Assembly (NCBI RefSeq): GCF_028476545.1
Contig: NW_026732271.1
Location: 1-64,000 of the forward strand
Direction of reading: 5' to 3'
Length of the DNA stretch: 64,000 nt
Source: Physella acuta
Lineage: Eukaryota; Mollusca; Gastropoda; Physidae
Shown here in pieces: positions 32,284 to 42,431 of this stretch. Position 1 is the stretch's first letter. Each line of letters begins with the position of its first letter. The position numbers and the translations under genes were made by a program. The notes beneath the pieces were generated by a model. It made no database searches. It had not been told where the DNA came from and saw only the letters and a program-made list of their open reading frames with translations.

Positions 32284-32520
32284 GTGGCTAATACAAAACG
32301 TCTAAGGGCCGAGAAACAAGCAACCCTTCTATACCATAGGATTAAATGGGCCAGAGAGCACAATACAATAGATATAAGCGACATCTTAAGAAACTTACAT
32401 AAGAGGCAATTAACACCCAAAGGAAGAGAAATTAGCTGTAGGTTAATATTTAACACAATCCCAATCTCACGCAACACCAAGTCAAGCAAAAATATTACAT
32501 GTACGAGAAAGTATAAATAA
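32284..32520 (+). mobile_element. LINE ORF2 C-terminal fragment (plus)
   Basis: LYHRIKWAREHNTIDISDIL, RNLHKRQLTPKGREISCRLI, FNTIPISRNTKSSKNIT aligns with the domain at 35.0-35.2 kb. Intact frame of about 75 codons, truncated at both ends. Confidence 0.75.
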
Positions 32521-32565
32521 ACCAAGCTGTCGAAATTTGAAGTTAATCGATGCTGGAAGTATGTT

Positions 32566-33742
32566 CTTGGTATTAATATTAAAGCTGGTTGATACTAGTG
32601 TCTGATAGTTATTTGGATTAACAACTAACAATTACTAAGAGTTGTAATTAACATTTTGTTACTAATCACCAAAGGTTTAAATCAGGGGCGTAGCGAGGGG
32701 GGGGGCGGGGGGTGCGGACCGCACCGGGTGACACCATTTAGGGGGGTGACACCAAGGCAAAAAATAGCAAAATATATAGAGAAAAACTCGAGGGGGGGTG
32801 CAAATCGAAAGTTTGAGGGGGGGGGGGGGGTGCAAATCGAAAACTCGAGGGGGGGGTGCAAATCGAAGGTTTGAGGGGGGGGTGCAAATCGAAAATTTGA
32901 AAGTTTGTCCCTGGGAAGGGTGTCTATGCCTCTGGGGGGGTGACACCATTAAGTGCCGCACCGGGTGACACCCGACCTCGCTACGCCACTGGTTTAAATA
33001 CTTTTTTGTAGTTTTATTTTCTATAATTTATACTAACGTTTGTTTACTTGTTTTTGTTTGAAAATATATTATTCTTATTTTCATTTCGTTCAATCGCTTC
33101 ATTTTATAATTACTTCCCTTAAAAAAAAACAATGTTTGTTTTTTCCCCTAACAAAATAGTTAAACGCGCGAGATATTTTGACTCAAACAAAAGACGAGAG
33201 CAAACCGCTGTGAACTGTGTTACACCTTTGCGCACTCTCGGGACTAATATTAATATTCCGTGTCAGTTTTTAGTTCCATGTTAGGTGGGGTGGGGGGGGG
33301 GGGTGGAGTGTGTGTTGGAAACTAATATGGGGGAGTTGAATGTTTGGGTGATTTTGGTGGAGACTATTTTTATATCGTTTAAATTTGGGAGATTTTTGGT
33401 GTCGGAGAGTTTAGTTTGCGAGAATTTAGTGTGAGAAAATTTAATGTGGGATAATTTAGAGTAGGAGAATAAAGCGCGGGAGAATTTAGTGTTGGGGAAT
33501 TTAGTGTGGGAGAATTTAGTGTGGGAGAATGTAGTGTAAGAAAATTTAATTTGGGAGAATTTAGTGTGGGAGAATTTAGTGTGGGAGAATGTAGTGTAAG
33601 AAAATTTAATTTGGGAGAATTTAGTGTGGGAGAATTTAGTGTGGGAGAATTTAGTGTAGGATAATTTAGTGTGGAATATTCATTGTGGTAGAATTTTGTG
33701 CGGGAGAATTTTTGTGGCAGAATTTAGTGTGGGAAAATGTTT
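32566..33742 (-). mobile_element. Family A repeat, copy 5, carrying a hAT insertion
   Basis: Core end TCTTGGTATTAATATTAAAG, then AATCACCAAAGGTTTAAAT, where the 309-bp hAT copy f is inserted. The core continues: TTACTTCCCTT, CGCGAGATATTTTGACTCAA, AACCGCTGTGAACTGTGTTA, a G run, then about 20 AATTTAGTGTGGGAG units including a duplicated 60-bp block (33520-33640). Confidence 0.85.
32683..32991. mobile_element. Short hAT-like MITE, copy f (309 bp)
   Basis: CAGGGGCGTAGCGAGG to CTCGCTACGCCACTG, with a perfect duplication GTTTAAAT (32675-32682, 32992-32999). Near-identical to copy c. The empty site is visible in family A copy 8 at 49700-49720 (CACCAAAGGTTTAAATACTT). Confidence 0.95.
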
Positions 33743-33779
33743 AAATCCCGGCAAGAACAACTTTAGAAGCTTCACTTTA

Positions 33780-34696
33780 AAAAAAAAAATACTTTATTGG
33801 CACTTTACAACAAGTACAATAGCAGCAACATATTTTACATAATACACATAACTTGCATAGTATGGCATGTACACATATTGTATGATGGCAACATCAAAAG
33901 CTTAAATAAAACATCAAAAATATAATACAGGCCTTGTACCATGTGACATATGCTTATAATGGTACAAAAGTAAACAAATTTAGCAACAAAGGTTTTTACA
34001 TAGGATAATATGTGAGCTTGTACAGAGTTCCCTACAAATCTAGAGGTTTAAAAGCTCGGTTTAAACTTTAAGAAGATGAATTGTGGTTGCCAAAGCAAAA
34101 GGAATATATTATAGGTCATATATAGTTTATATTCCTAAAAAAAAAAGGCATAAGCATAGCTTCCATGGTATTTAAGGACTAATGCGTTAAATGAAAATTA
34201 AGAATAGGATGACATGAGGTTATGGCAAAAGACGGAGAGGGGGGGGGGTTAGTTCCTTAGCTTGGAGTGTTAGACTCGGTGAAGTATTTTGTCTAATGCG
34301 TTGTTTTACCTGCCAAAGCGTCAAGGGATGTAACCTTTACTAGTGTATAATGTGTGTGTTTTATTTGTTGTTTCCCTTTGGCCAGTCTTCTTGTCAGTCC
34401 TTAAATTTTTCCTAAGGTCATGTCCTCTGTAAGTCTTAGTACCTGTCGGTCATTGTCGTTCACCTTACCACGGGTTGTTTAGTCTTTCTGTTCCGTCCTA
34501 AAGAAAATTTTGAAAAGGGGAATTAATTTTGTTCTAAATTTAGTAAAATGGGTAGTCTCCCATTGGGAGGGGGGAGTTGGGAAGTCGGTCACTGTCTCGC
34601 TAGAATGGTTCCGTCGTCTGCTACGTTAGAAAATGTACTGTTTTAGTGTTTTAATGGGTTCTCGTCTGCGTCCTAAAGCCGTCAATTTCCGCTATG
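33780..34696 (-). mobile_element. LINE 3' UTR
   Basis: Follows the ORF2 stop (34697) on the minus strand. Ends near a CCAATAAAGTATTTTTTTTT sequence at 33780-33800. Contains a G run at 34240-34248. No coding signal. Confidence 0.5.
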
Positions 34697-35335
34697 CTAA
34701 AATTCTTCTAGGTGATAGTCAGTCCCCAGTCTTTGTCTCAGTACTGCTCTAAAAATAGATTCTATGTCTTTGTCATCATAAACTTTCCGGTCGAATTTTG
34801 TTTTATTGCGGGTTGTCCAAATAGTATGTCTATAAATAGCTACCGCTGTCAAACTGTTTTCGTCCGTTCTTCTGTCTCTTGACTTAATTATGTTGTTGAG
34901 AGTGATTGCTTTGTTGATTATTTCTGTATGTTTTGTCTTGAGAACTCTACCTAATGTTTGCTTTGTTAGTTGTATCGTTTTGCATTCTAAATAAATGTGT
35001 TTTTCTGTTTCTTGTGTGTTTTGTCGGCACATTTGGCATGTTATTTTTGTGTTGGTATTAGCCTTAGTGTTTGTTAAAATTGGTGTTGTATTGTATATAA
35101 GTCTGTACCCTATTTCTTTCTCTTTAGGTGTAATATGTTTTCCGTGCAGATTCCGAAATGTGTCACTAATGTCTATGGTGTTGTACTCTCTGGCCCACTT
35201 AATTCTATTGTATAAAGGTTCTAATTGTTGCTTGACCAGAGAGTTGTAAATTTTCTTTGAGCTTTCTCCTATAATGTTTTTGTTTGTTTTAAAGATCTCT
35301 AAAGTGACTTTGTAGAATGGACACCAGCGAGAAAA
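34697..35335 (-). mobile_element. LINE ORF2 C-terminal domain (main copy)
   Basis: An open minus-strand frame of about 210 codons: PFYKVTLEIFKTNKNIIGES, LVKQQLEPLYNRIKWAREYN, TIDISDTFRNLHGKHITPKE, YRLIYNTTPILTNTK. The zinc-binding-like CQMCRQNTQETEKHIYLEC follows, then IIKSRDRRTDENSLTAVAIY, ending LGTDYHLEEF. It continues the RT at 35973-36977 after a 600-bp interruption. Confidence 0.8.
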
Positions 35336-35339
35336 GTCT

Positions 35340-35955
35340 CAAAGGTATTTGAGAGGTGTATAAATTCATTTAAAAATCATGCACAGCGTAGTTACAATTA
35401 ATATGGTTATAAAATCCTGTCTATCTGGTTTTTTTCGGACTTTACTAAAGATTGGATGTATTTGATGTTTATAATATTTTCGGTAACTAAATAAAAATTA
35501 AAAAAAAAGCAAAAACAATTTGGTTTTCACGTGTAATGGCGACATAAACAATGGCATCCTGCTATTGGATAGGCCGCCATTGATTTTATTGTACACATTG
35601 TAAGCTAAAAATAGAAAACTAGGTCATGGGGTTTTAAATTTGCATAGTTATTTAAAAACTTGTTCTGCAAAGTTTTGTAAACAAATAGTTATCGATCACT
35701 AAGTTACTGTACAGCCAATCAATATTTGTCTTACGAAAGTGAAACATCCGGTTATAACTTAGGCTTGATCAAAATAAATAGAAATGTAGCCTTAAACTCA
35801 ACAAATTATTTTCAAGTTCTCTGGATTTGCAACTTTTATAACATTTATTCTAAAAATATAAAATTTCTAAATTAATTTTAGGCTTAAGTTTTTATTTTTT
35901 ATTTTTTTTTACGGTCTAAATCTAAAAAGCACGTTTTTATTCCATGTCGACAACA
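35340..35955. mobile_element. AT-rich insertion between RT and C-terminal domain
   Basis: About 615 bp without similarity to the LINE and without ORFs, placed between two parts of one ORF2. Likely an inserted element of unknown type. GGACACCAGCGAG and CTCGTCAACTCGCTCG at the edges are not convincing terminal repeats. Confidence 0.45.
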
Positions 35956-35972
35956 TTGGGGACGGAATCTCG

Positions 35973-38763
35973 TCAACTCGCTCGCCTCCATTGGCCTAGA
36001 TCTGTCCCTCCGTAATGTGGTGTAGTGTTTGTTTGTTTTAGTATTGTGTTGATTCTTTGTCCTATGTAGTATTGTGCTAGTGGGTGATAGTGTGGTTCTA
36101 TTCTAATTCTGTCTAAATGTTTAAGTCTAAATATATTGATTTTCGTCTTTAAGTCGTGTAGTCCAATTCCCCCGTCTAACTTACTGTGTATTAATGTTTG
36201 GTGGCTGATGTTCCTAATAGTGTTTTTGAAAATGAATTCCCTAATTTGTTTGTTTGTTTGTTTTATAAAGTGCGTTGGTATTGTACCAACTGTGGCTATA
36301 AAAATTACTTTTGGTAGAATGTATCTGTTAACTAGCGCTGCTCTACCAAAGATAGTTGTGTTGTAATTTTTGAATCTGTCCAGTTTCTGTGTGATTTTGT
36401 CAGTCAGTTTCGTCCATGTGTCTTTGCCTTCTGTTGTTGGGGTGTCTGTGAAAGTAATTCCGTAAATTTTCAGTTTGTCTACTACTGTCATTGGGTTGTC
36501 GTATGTTTTCTTTCCTCGCCATCTGCCTATGCCTAAGATTTTTGATTTTTCTGTATTAATTTTCCCCCCGCTGCCTTTGCCAAATTCTAAGAAGATATCT
36601 GTCACTGTCTTAATCTCTTTCTCAGTCTGTAGTAAAAAGTTGGTGTCGTCCGCGTATGCAATTATTTTCTTGGCTGTCATGTTTGGTATAGGCAATCCTT
36701 TTATTCGACTGTCCTTTCTAATGCTTTCTAACATGGGTTCTATACTAAGAATATATAGTAGTGGGGCTAGCGGACAGCCTTGTCTAACTGATTTTTTTAT
36801 TTGTATAGCTTGAGTGATTGCATTGTTGATTATAAGGTGGCTTTGAGCTGTTGAGTATATGATTTCAATCCATGTTTTAAAATAGGGCCCTAAGTTGTAT
36901 GCATCTATTGTTTTCATTAGCCATGCATGGTCTACTCTGTCAAAAGCTTTTTGCTGATCTATACTAAGGATTGCCAATTGGGGGTCCTAGGACCTTTGAC
37001 CACAGGTGCTTTGACCATAGGGGGTTTGACCATAGGGGGTTTGACCACAGCGGAGCTTTGACCATAGGGGCTTTGACCATAGGGGGTTTGACCACAGCGG
37101 GCCTTTGACCATAGCGGTGCTTTGACCATAGGGGGTTTGATCATAGGGGGTTTGACCATAGGGGGTTTGACCACAGGTGTTTTCTCAGCAGATGGTCTTT
37201 GATCACAGGTGGTCTATCAACTGGTGTTTGATCACAAGCGCTGCGTCCGGCTTTGATCATAGGTGTTTTGTCCACATAGGGTCTTTGATCTCAGGTGTTT
37301 TGTCCAATGCTGTCCATATATGGTAAGGATTTATTTTAAAAGTTGCTAAATTATATTTTAAATTTCGACATGATGTAATAATATGTTAAATCATCATGTT
37401 AAATCATCAGCTGAGAAGCGATACAAGATGCTGCACGAAAAAGTACAACGTGCTGTCCAGACATATGGTCAAACAGATGTACTGACATATTTGCGTGCTA
37501 TAGCACATCTGTCATTTAGTTAACCATTTTATGTATTGCATCTTTGACTATATGGTTGGCAAATTTTGTACCATTTTTTATCCTTTTTATATGCTATGTA
37601 TTTTCAAGTACTTCTACATTATTTATTTGTGAAACTTGTTATATGTCGCATTATTTGTGTTTCGTTTATATTTAAAATAAATCTATGAGGCCTAGCACCA
37701 GCCTTTATGTGGAGACTAAAATATAGTTCTTGGCTTTTTTTAAATATACATGTTAATTTCTATTAACGTACTCTCAGGAAACATGTATAAAATCGTGTTA
37801 ATTGTATCACACCTATGATCAAAGCCAGACACAGCGCTTGTGATCAAACACCAGTTGATGGACCACCTGTGATCAAAGACCCTCTGCTGAGAAAACACAT
37901 GTGGTCAAACCCCCTATGATCAAACCCCCTATGGTCTAAGCACCGCTATGGTCAAAGGCCCGCTGTGGTCAAACCCCCTATGGTCAAAGCCCCTATGGTC
38001 AAAGCTCCGCTGTGGTCAAACCCCCTATGGTCAAACCCCCTATGGTCAAAGCACCTGTGGTCAAAGGTCCGCGCACCCAATTGGGTGTCTTTTTGAGTAG
38101 AATATAAAATTACGTCTCTGATAAGGTGTGTGTGGTTTTGTATGTTTCTGCCTGGCATACTGTATTGTTGGTCTCTGTGAATAATACTTTCTATGAAAGG
38201 TTCTATTTTCCTAACTAGTGTTTTAGTCAAAATTTTATAGTCGCTGTTCAGTAGGGATATGGGTCTGTAATTTTGGACTTTGGATCTATCCGTGTCTGGT
38301 TTGGGGATTAGAGTGATATAAGCTCTATTGAAGTCAGTCGCGCTAAAGCCTCTGTCATGTATGTCTATAAGGCTGCATTTAATAGGGGTAGTAAGTCGTT
38401 TTTAAAAGCTTGGTAGAATTCATTTGTTAGTCCGTCAGGTCCGGGGGCTTTATTTGGTTTTAAAGTGTCAATAGTTTTCCTTAAATCGTCCTCCTTTATA
38501 GGGTTAGGGAGCTTATCTCTGTCTTCGTCTCTAAGTCTCGTTGCGTGCTTTAAAAACTTATTTTGGATGTCATTGTCGGCGTCTTCTTTGTCAAAAAGTT
38601 GTTGATAATATTCTGTAAAACATGTCTGTATTTCGTCCGCGTCGGTCGTCTCTGTTCCGTCCTCTTTCTTTATTTGGTTGATTTGTTTATTGTGTGCATT
38701 TATTTGTTCTAGCGTGTTGCAATGATGGGATGGCTCTTCTACTCCTACTATGTCTACTTGCAT
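35973..38763 (-). mobile_element. L1/Tx1-type LINE ORF2 reverse transcriptase, split by a DNA transposon
   Basis: Minus strand, N to C: DADEIQTCFTEYYQQLFDKE, LKPNKAPGPDGLTNEFYQAF (38430). After a one-base frame change near 38368 come TLIPKPDTDRSKVQNYRPIS and HRDQQYSMPGRNIQ. The transposon 36983-38077 lies here. Then AILSIDQQKAFDRVDHAWLM (motif A aspartate), KKSVRQGCPLAPLLYILSIE, IIAYADDTNFLLQTEKEI (catalytic YADD), GKINTEKSKILGIGRWRG, and a thumb region to LGQWRRAS at 35973. Motif spacing and wording fit the L1/Tx1 group. Endonuclease and ORF1 are absent, so the copy is 5'-truncated. Few breaks suggest moderate age. Confidence 0.85.
36983..38077. mobile_element. GG-terminated DNA transposon (Merlin-like?), copy 2
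   Basis: Same termini as copy 1, with a perfect duplication CAATTGGG (36975-36982, 38078-38085). It is 106 bp longer than copy 1, because a segment at 37396-37465 lost in copy 1 is kept. That segment reads as the end of a protein, AEKRYKMLHEKVQRAVQTYG then QTDVLTYLRAIAHLSFS and a stop (37408-37522). It sits in the RT of the LINE. The LINE reading frame runs straight on if the element and one duplication are removed, which dates it after the LINE. Confidence 0.9.
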
Positions 38764-38769
38764 CGTTCG

Positions 38770-38840
38770 CTTCTATCCTTTGGTTCTCACCAGGCTTATC
38801 TTCGAACCCACTGAACGCAGGGTAGACTCGTACCCCCAAC
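38770..38840. repeat. Repeat shared with 45535-45600 and 60720-60790
   Basis: CGCTTCTATCCTTTGGTTCT and CAGGCTTATCTTCGAACCCA match TCGCTTCTGTCTTTCGGTTC and AAGGCTTATCTTTCACCCCA in the 43-46 kb arm. Confidence 0.5.
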
Positions 38841-38864
38841 GTCCAGCAAAAATGTAATTATATA

Positions 38865-38936
38865 ACTATTAATATTTGTGCAAGGAGCTGGAGAGCCGCA
38901 TCTGGACGTTAAAGGAGCCGCAGGTTGCCGACCCTG
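38865..38936 (+). mobile_element. hAT-like right end
   Basis: ATTTGTGCAAGGAGCTGGAG, AGCCGCATCTGGACG, ending CAGGTTGCCGACCCTG (one C short). Isolated terminus. Confidence 0.6.
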
Positions 38937-39053
38937 TTCTTTACCAATCTGTTACAAGACATTTGTGGTCTGAGTAATACAGATTTTTCAGTAAATACAG
39001 TTTATAGAACACGCTATTGCTATGTTTACCAGGCCACGAATATAAAAAAATCT

Positions 39054-39360
39054 TCTTTGTATTAATATTACAGCTGGTTGAGAATAGAGACTACTAATTT
39101 TTGTGTTAACAACTAACAATTACTAGGAGTTGTAATTAACATTTTGTTATTAATCACCTAAATGTTTAATTACTTTTCTTGTATTTTAATTTTTTATAAT
39201 TAATGCTTACGTATATTTTTTTTTGTTTATATTATATTATATATATTTTTTTTCTATTCTTTTTTTTTCGTTTAATTTTATAATTACCTCCCTTCAACAA
39301 AATTATTGTTTGTTTTTTCCCCTGACAAAAAACTTGTACGCGCGAGATATTTTGACAGAT
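39054..39360 (-). mobile_element. Family A repeat, copy 6, truncated
   Basis: Core end TTCTTTGTATTAATATTACA through TTACCTCCCTT and CGCGAGATATTTTGACAGAT, where it breaks into hAT-like sequence before the minisatellite part. Confidence 0.75.
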
Positions 39361-39363
39361 AGG

Positions 39364-39520
39364 CCTACAGCTCGCGAGCCGCTTGCCTCTGTTTTGATGC
39401 CAAGATGCGGCTCTTCAGCTCCATGCACAAATATTAATAAATATTATTTTTTAATATTTAAAAATCATAAAATATTAGTCTGCAACACTCACTAATGAAC
39501 AATATTATAATAAATATAAC
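39364..39520. mobile_element. hAT-like left end (GGCTCGCGAGCCGC group), truncated
   Basis: CAGCTCGCGAGCCGCTTGCC, TTTTGATGCCAAGATGCGGC, CTCCATGCACAAATATTAAT. The CAGGGGTCGGCAACC terminus itself is gone. Confidence 0.55.
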
Positions 39521-39529
39521 CAATAAACA

Positions 39530-39910
39530 CTCGCTATTCTATTAAAAGACTAAATAGTAGGGGAAAAACATGTCAAATACTCTATATAGTAACCAGCGTT
39601 CACAAGCGCTAAATTACAAAAGTAAGTGTACACTTTTTAAGCTATAATACTAAACACAAAGCTTTCTACTGCTAGTCCGAATGTCTCGAGTTCCGGGCTC
39701 AGTTCTGTTGGGCTCCGTGAGTTCACCCAGCTCTGATGGGTACCTGGCGCACCTTAGGTAACTAAGGCGGATAGGCTTAGTATTGACCACATTATCTCCC
39801 TGTATGTCGAGGTGATTGAAACACGATCTTTACTTTATCTGCCATTTGTGTATTGGGCACGAAGGGGAAAAGATTATGAAGATAAGTTAAATAAAAGCGC
39901 GGGTCGATCA
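39530..39910 (+). mobile_element. SINE composite S4
   Basis: AGACTAAATAGTAGGGG, CACTTTTTAAGCTATAATAC, then the SINE head GCTAGTCCGAATGTCTCGAG and body (39665-39840), ending AAGTTAAATAAAAGCGCGGG. Homologous to S1 (inverted), S2 and S3, here without adjoining family A minisatellite. A CAGTGGCGGATCTAGAAA hAT-like terminus follows at 39909. Confidence 0.75.
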
Positions 39911-40600
39911 GTGGCGGATCTAGAAAAAAGGGGCCACCACGCAAAAAACTTTTTTTAAGCCCCCCCATATAAATATACAGGCCTATATATGTGGTTATGT
40001 ATATATATATATAAGGTTGACCTTACCATAAAAGTGGCCGAGATTGGCCTTCCATACAAATGGCCAATGTTGGCCTTTCCATAAAGTGGCCAAGTTGGCT
40101 TAAGTTGGTCTCTATGCACCTAACATCGCCTCTCGTTGAAATCACGAACACGGCAAAAGACAACTCAATACAAAGTTGTTCAATCGCAGTGATCAAATAC
40201 CTAGTACGATCTTTATGCTGTTATCATAACAACTGCCACAAGTTTGAACCAGTAAAGTTATGCTGGAAGTTTTAAATGACAACACTATGATAGCAATATT
40301 AGAATTAAATCAACTTTTTCGTGTAATTAAAAATGTATAAAATTTCACAAAACTCGTATGACAAGATCACAGAGCTCAAAATTCCTAAAAAAGTATGTTT
40401 TATATATTTTTTTAAAAATTACGAGAGAAAATCTTTTAAATAATATATCACATTAAAAATTTATGTAAGCTATATACATGCTATATATACATATTGAACT
40501 AAAACGAATGTAATTTATCTTATAATATACAAGTTATAAATATAAATAACATTATAGAATAAATAGGTTTTCAATAATCGAACTTTGTAAACAATGTCAC
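39911..40600. other. Tandem GGCC repeat, then probable SLC34 3' flank
   Basis: 39910-39970 holds one terminus of another hAT-like family (CAGTGGCGGATCTAG). 40015-40110 has three or four units of CCATAAAAGTGGCCGAGATT. The rest is AT-rich and, on the minus strand, would be the 3' UTR or flank of the SLC34 gene. Confidence 0.45.
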
Positions 40601-40609
40601 GTGGCCATA

Positions 40610-41456
40610 CTAAAGTCGCGTGCTAGACTCTCCGTTAGCTTGTCTGTCTGACGTGGCACCAGTGTCTGTCTTCTCGGTAGAGTCTGTCTGGAACCGCTTG
40701 CAGAAGAAGACTTTCTGCATGGCGCGATCATAGGGTTCTAAAGACCGTAGCGGCTGGGGTAGGAACATCCAGTCTTGGAGCTTTCTGGGCAGGCTCTGGG
40801 GACGTTTAGCCTCCAGGCATTTGATGACGCCGATGATGATGAAGAGAAGGCAGACGGGCCCGAGGACGCCGAGGAGGACGTACCAGCCCGGGATGGAGAG
40901 AGCGAAGACTAAGGCGGGGAAGAGGAAGAACATGAGGAGGATGTTAGACGATGGCGAACCATCGGTACTCGGCCGTGCAGTTGCCTAGAAATTTGGCAAG
41001 CGGGATGGGGAAGCGGAGATAGGGGATAGGATAGAACAGGAGGATGCCGGTGATGTTGAAGAAGAGGTGGCAGAAGGCTGCTTGTAACGCGTTTCTGAGG
41101 CCGTCCGTGTTGGCTAAGGCTGAGAGAATCGCCGTGGTCGTGGTGCCGATGTTTGACCCCGATGCCGACGAGCGGGGTGAGGGTGGAGGTGAAGATGGAG
41201 GAGCTCTGGACGATGATGGTCAACCCGGCGCCGATGATGATGGCGAGGTATCCGGTGAGGTAGCCCAGCGGTCCGGGAAAGTCCGCGTTGATGAATTTTT
41301 TGATGATGAGAGCGATGGGGCCTTGGAGAAGGGAGTGAAGCAGTTTGACAATGGCGACCAGACACAGGCAGAGAATGTTAAGGGAGATAACCAGCAGGAT
41401 TGCTCCAATGGCTTTGTCGTTTAATGTAGAGTACATTCCCTTGAATAAAAACTCAC
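40610..41456 (-). CDS. SLC34 sodium/phosphate cotransporter, last coding exon (two frame breaks)
   Basis: SLC34 (NaPi-II) carriers move phosphate with sodium across apical epithelial membranes. After an acceptor AACCATTAG (41457-41458) the minus strand reads [20 protein letters not shown], two membrane segments, and the second Q-S-S-S repeat ([20 protein letters not shown]). At about 41160 the family's linker between GIG and SNIGTTTT (roughly 13 residues) is missing and the frame changes. [38 protein letters not shown] and [12 protein letters not shown] then follow. A one-base loss near 40945 shifts frame again to [40 protein letters not shown] and a Ser/Thr-rich tail ending STRL. GC-rich and otherwise well conserved, so either a young pseudogene or assembly error. 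Confidence 0.88.
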
Positions 41457-41458
41457 CT

Positions 41459-42025
41459 AATGGTTAAAAAAAAATTAATCATAAATTACAAACAACATAG
41501 ATGCATTCGAGTATTAAATTATAGTTAGTTGTGCCAAAAAATGTAATTATATATTTTATATTCATATAAAGAAAACCGGGATTTTTGTAAACTTTAGAAA
41601 ATTATAAATAAGTTTAATTAAAAACTTGATATATTACCAGGTTTTAAAATGTGAACCGCGGTTCTAATGCTATTTTTTAATGTAAATTTCATATAGATAA
41701 ATAGCCAACCTAACGATAACCCTAGCACACTACTGTTCTAATGTTATTCTTAATTTCTCATTTCATACATATAAATACTCAACCCCCTGCACAACCTTAG
41801 CACAAACTCAAGATTAAAATTATTAAAAGCCAGCTAAATATGCCATGAAATTCATTTTTAAAAAAATCATTTTACAATTAACTTCTGGAAGGATGAAGTG
41901 TGTGTGTGGGGGGGGGGAGATTAAACCATCCAGTCAGTGGGGAAATGATCTCATCGATTATATTGATTTTACGCTGCCGAATCTTACAAAATATCCAGAA
42001 CATTAACGACTTTTCCAGTTTGTTC
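41459..42025 (-). other. SLC34 intron, AT-rich part
   Basis: Intronic between the two recognised exons (41457-43412). No element recognised in this part apart from G runs at 41910-41918. Confidence 0.5.
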
Positions 42026-42246
42026 CAGTGTTTCATCAGACTCTTTTCTCCGGTTGGGGGGGGGGGGGGCACTTTAAATTTTCGGGGGGGGGGGGGGCGG
42101 TATACCTTCTTTCGGGTGGGGGGGAGGAGGACACTGTTAAAAGTATATATTTTCTATATAAATTATATAAATTTCATTTCGTAGGGGGGGGGGGTATAAT
42201 TTTTTCGGTGGGGGGGGGGGGGGGCAGATGCCTGGAAGAAACTCTG
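42026..42246 (+). mobile_element. Poly-G MITE, copy 3
   Basis: CAGTGTTTCATCAGACTC to GCCTGGAAGAAACTCTG, with conserved spacers CACTTTAAATTTTC, ACTGTTAAAAGTATATATTT and six G runs. In the SLC34 intron. Confidence 0.65.
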
Positions 42247-42431
42247 GTTTGTTCGATTTGAAACTTTCAAAGTAACAGTGGTTGCTTTAGACTTTTTTTT
42301 TTACTTATTTGTCTGGGAGGAGGTGGGGGTGGGGGAGAGGGGGGAGAGGGCAGTGGTAAAAGTGTAAAACTTATTTCGTTTGGTGGATGGGGGAATTTTC
42401 TGCAAAGTGGGTTTACCCTTTCACATATGCT

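Noticed and set aside
41044-41424. 126-codon Glu/Asp/Gly-rich plus-strand frame and the minus-strand His/Pro-rich frames
   Set aside because: Shadows of the GC-rich SLC34 exon on the minus strand.
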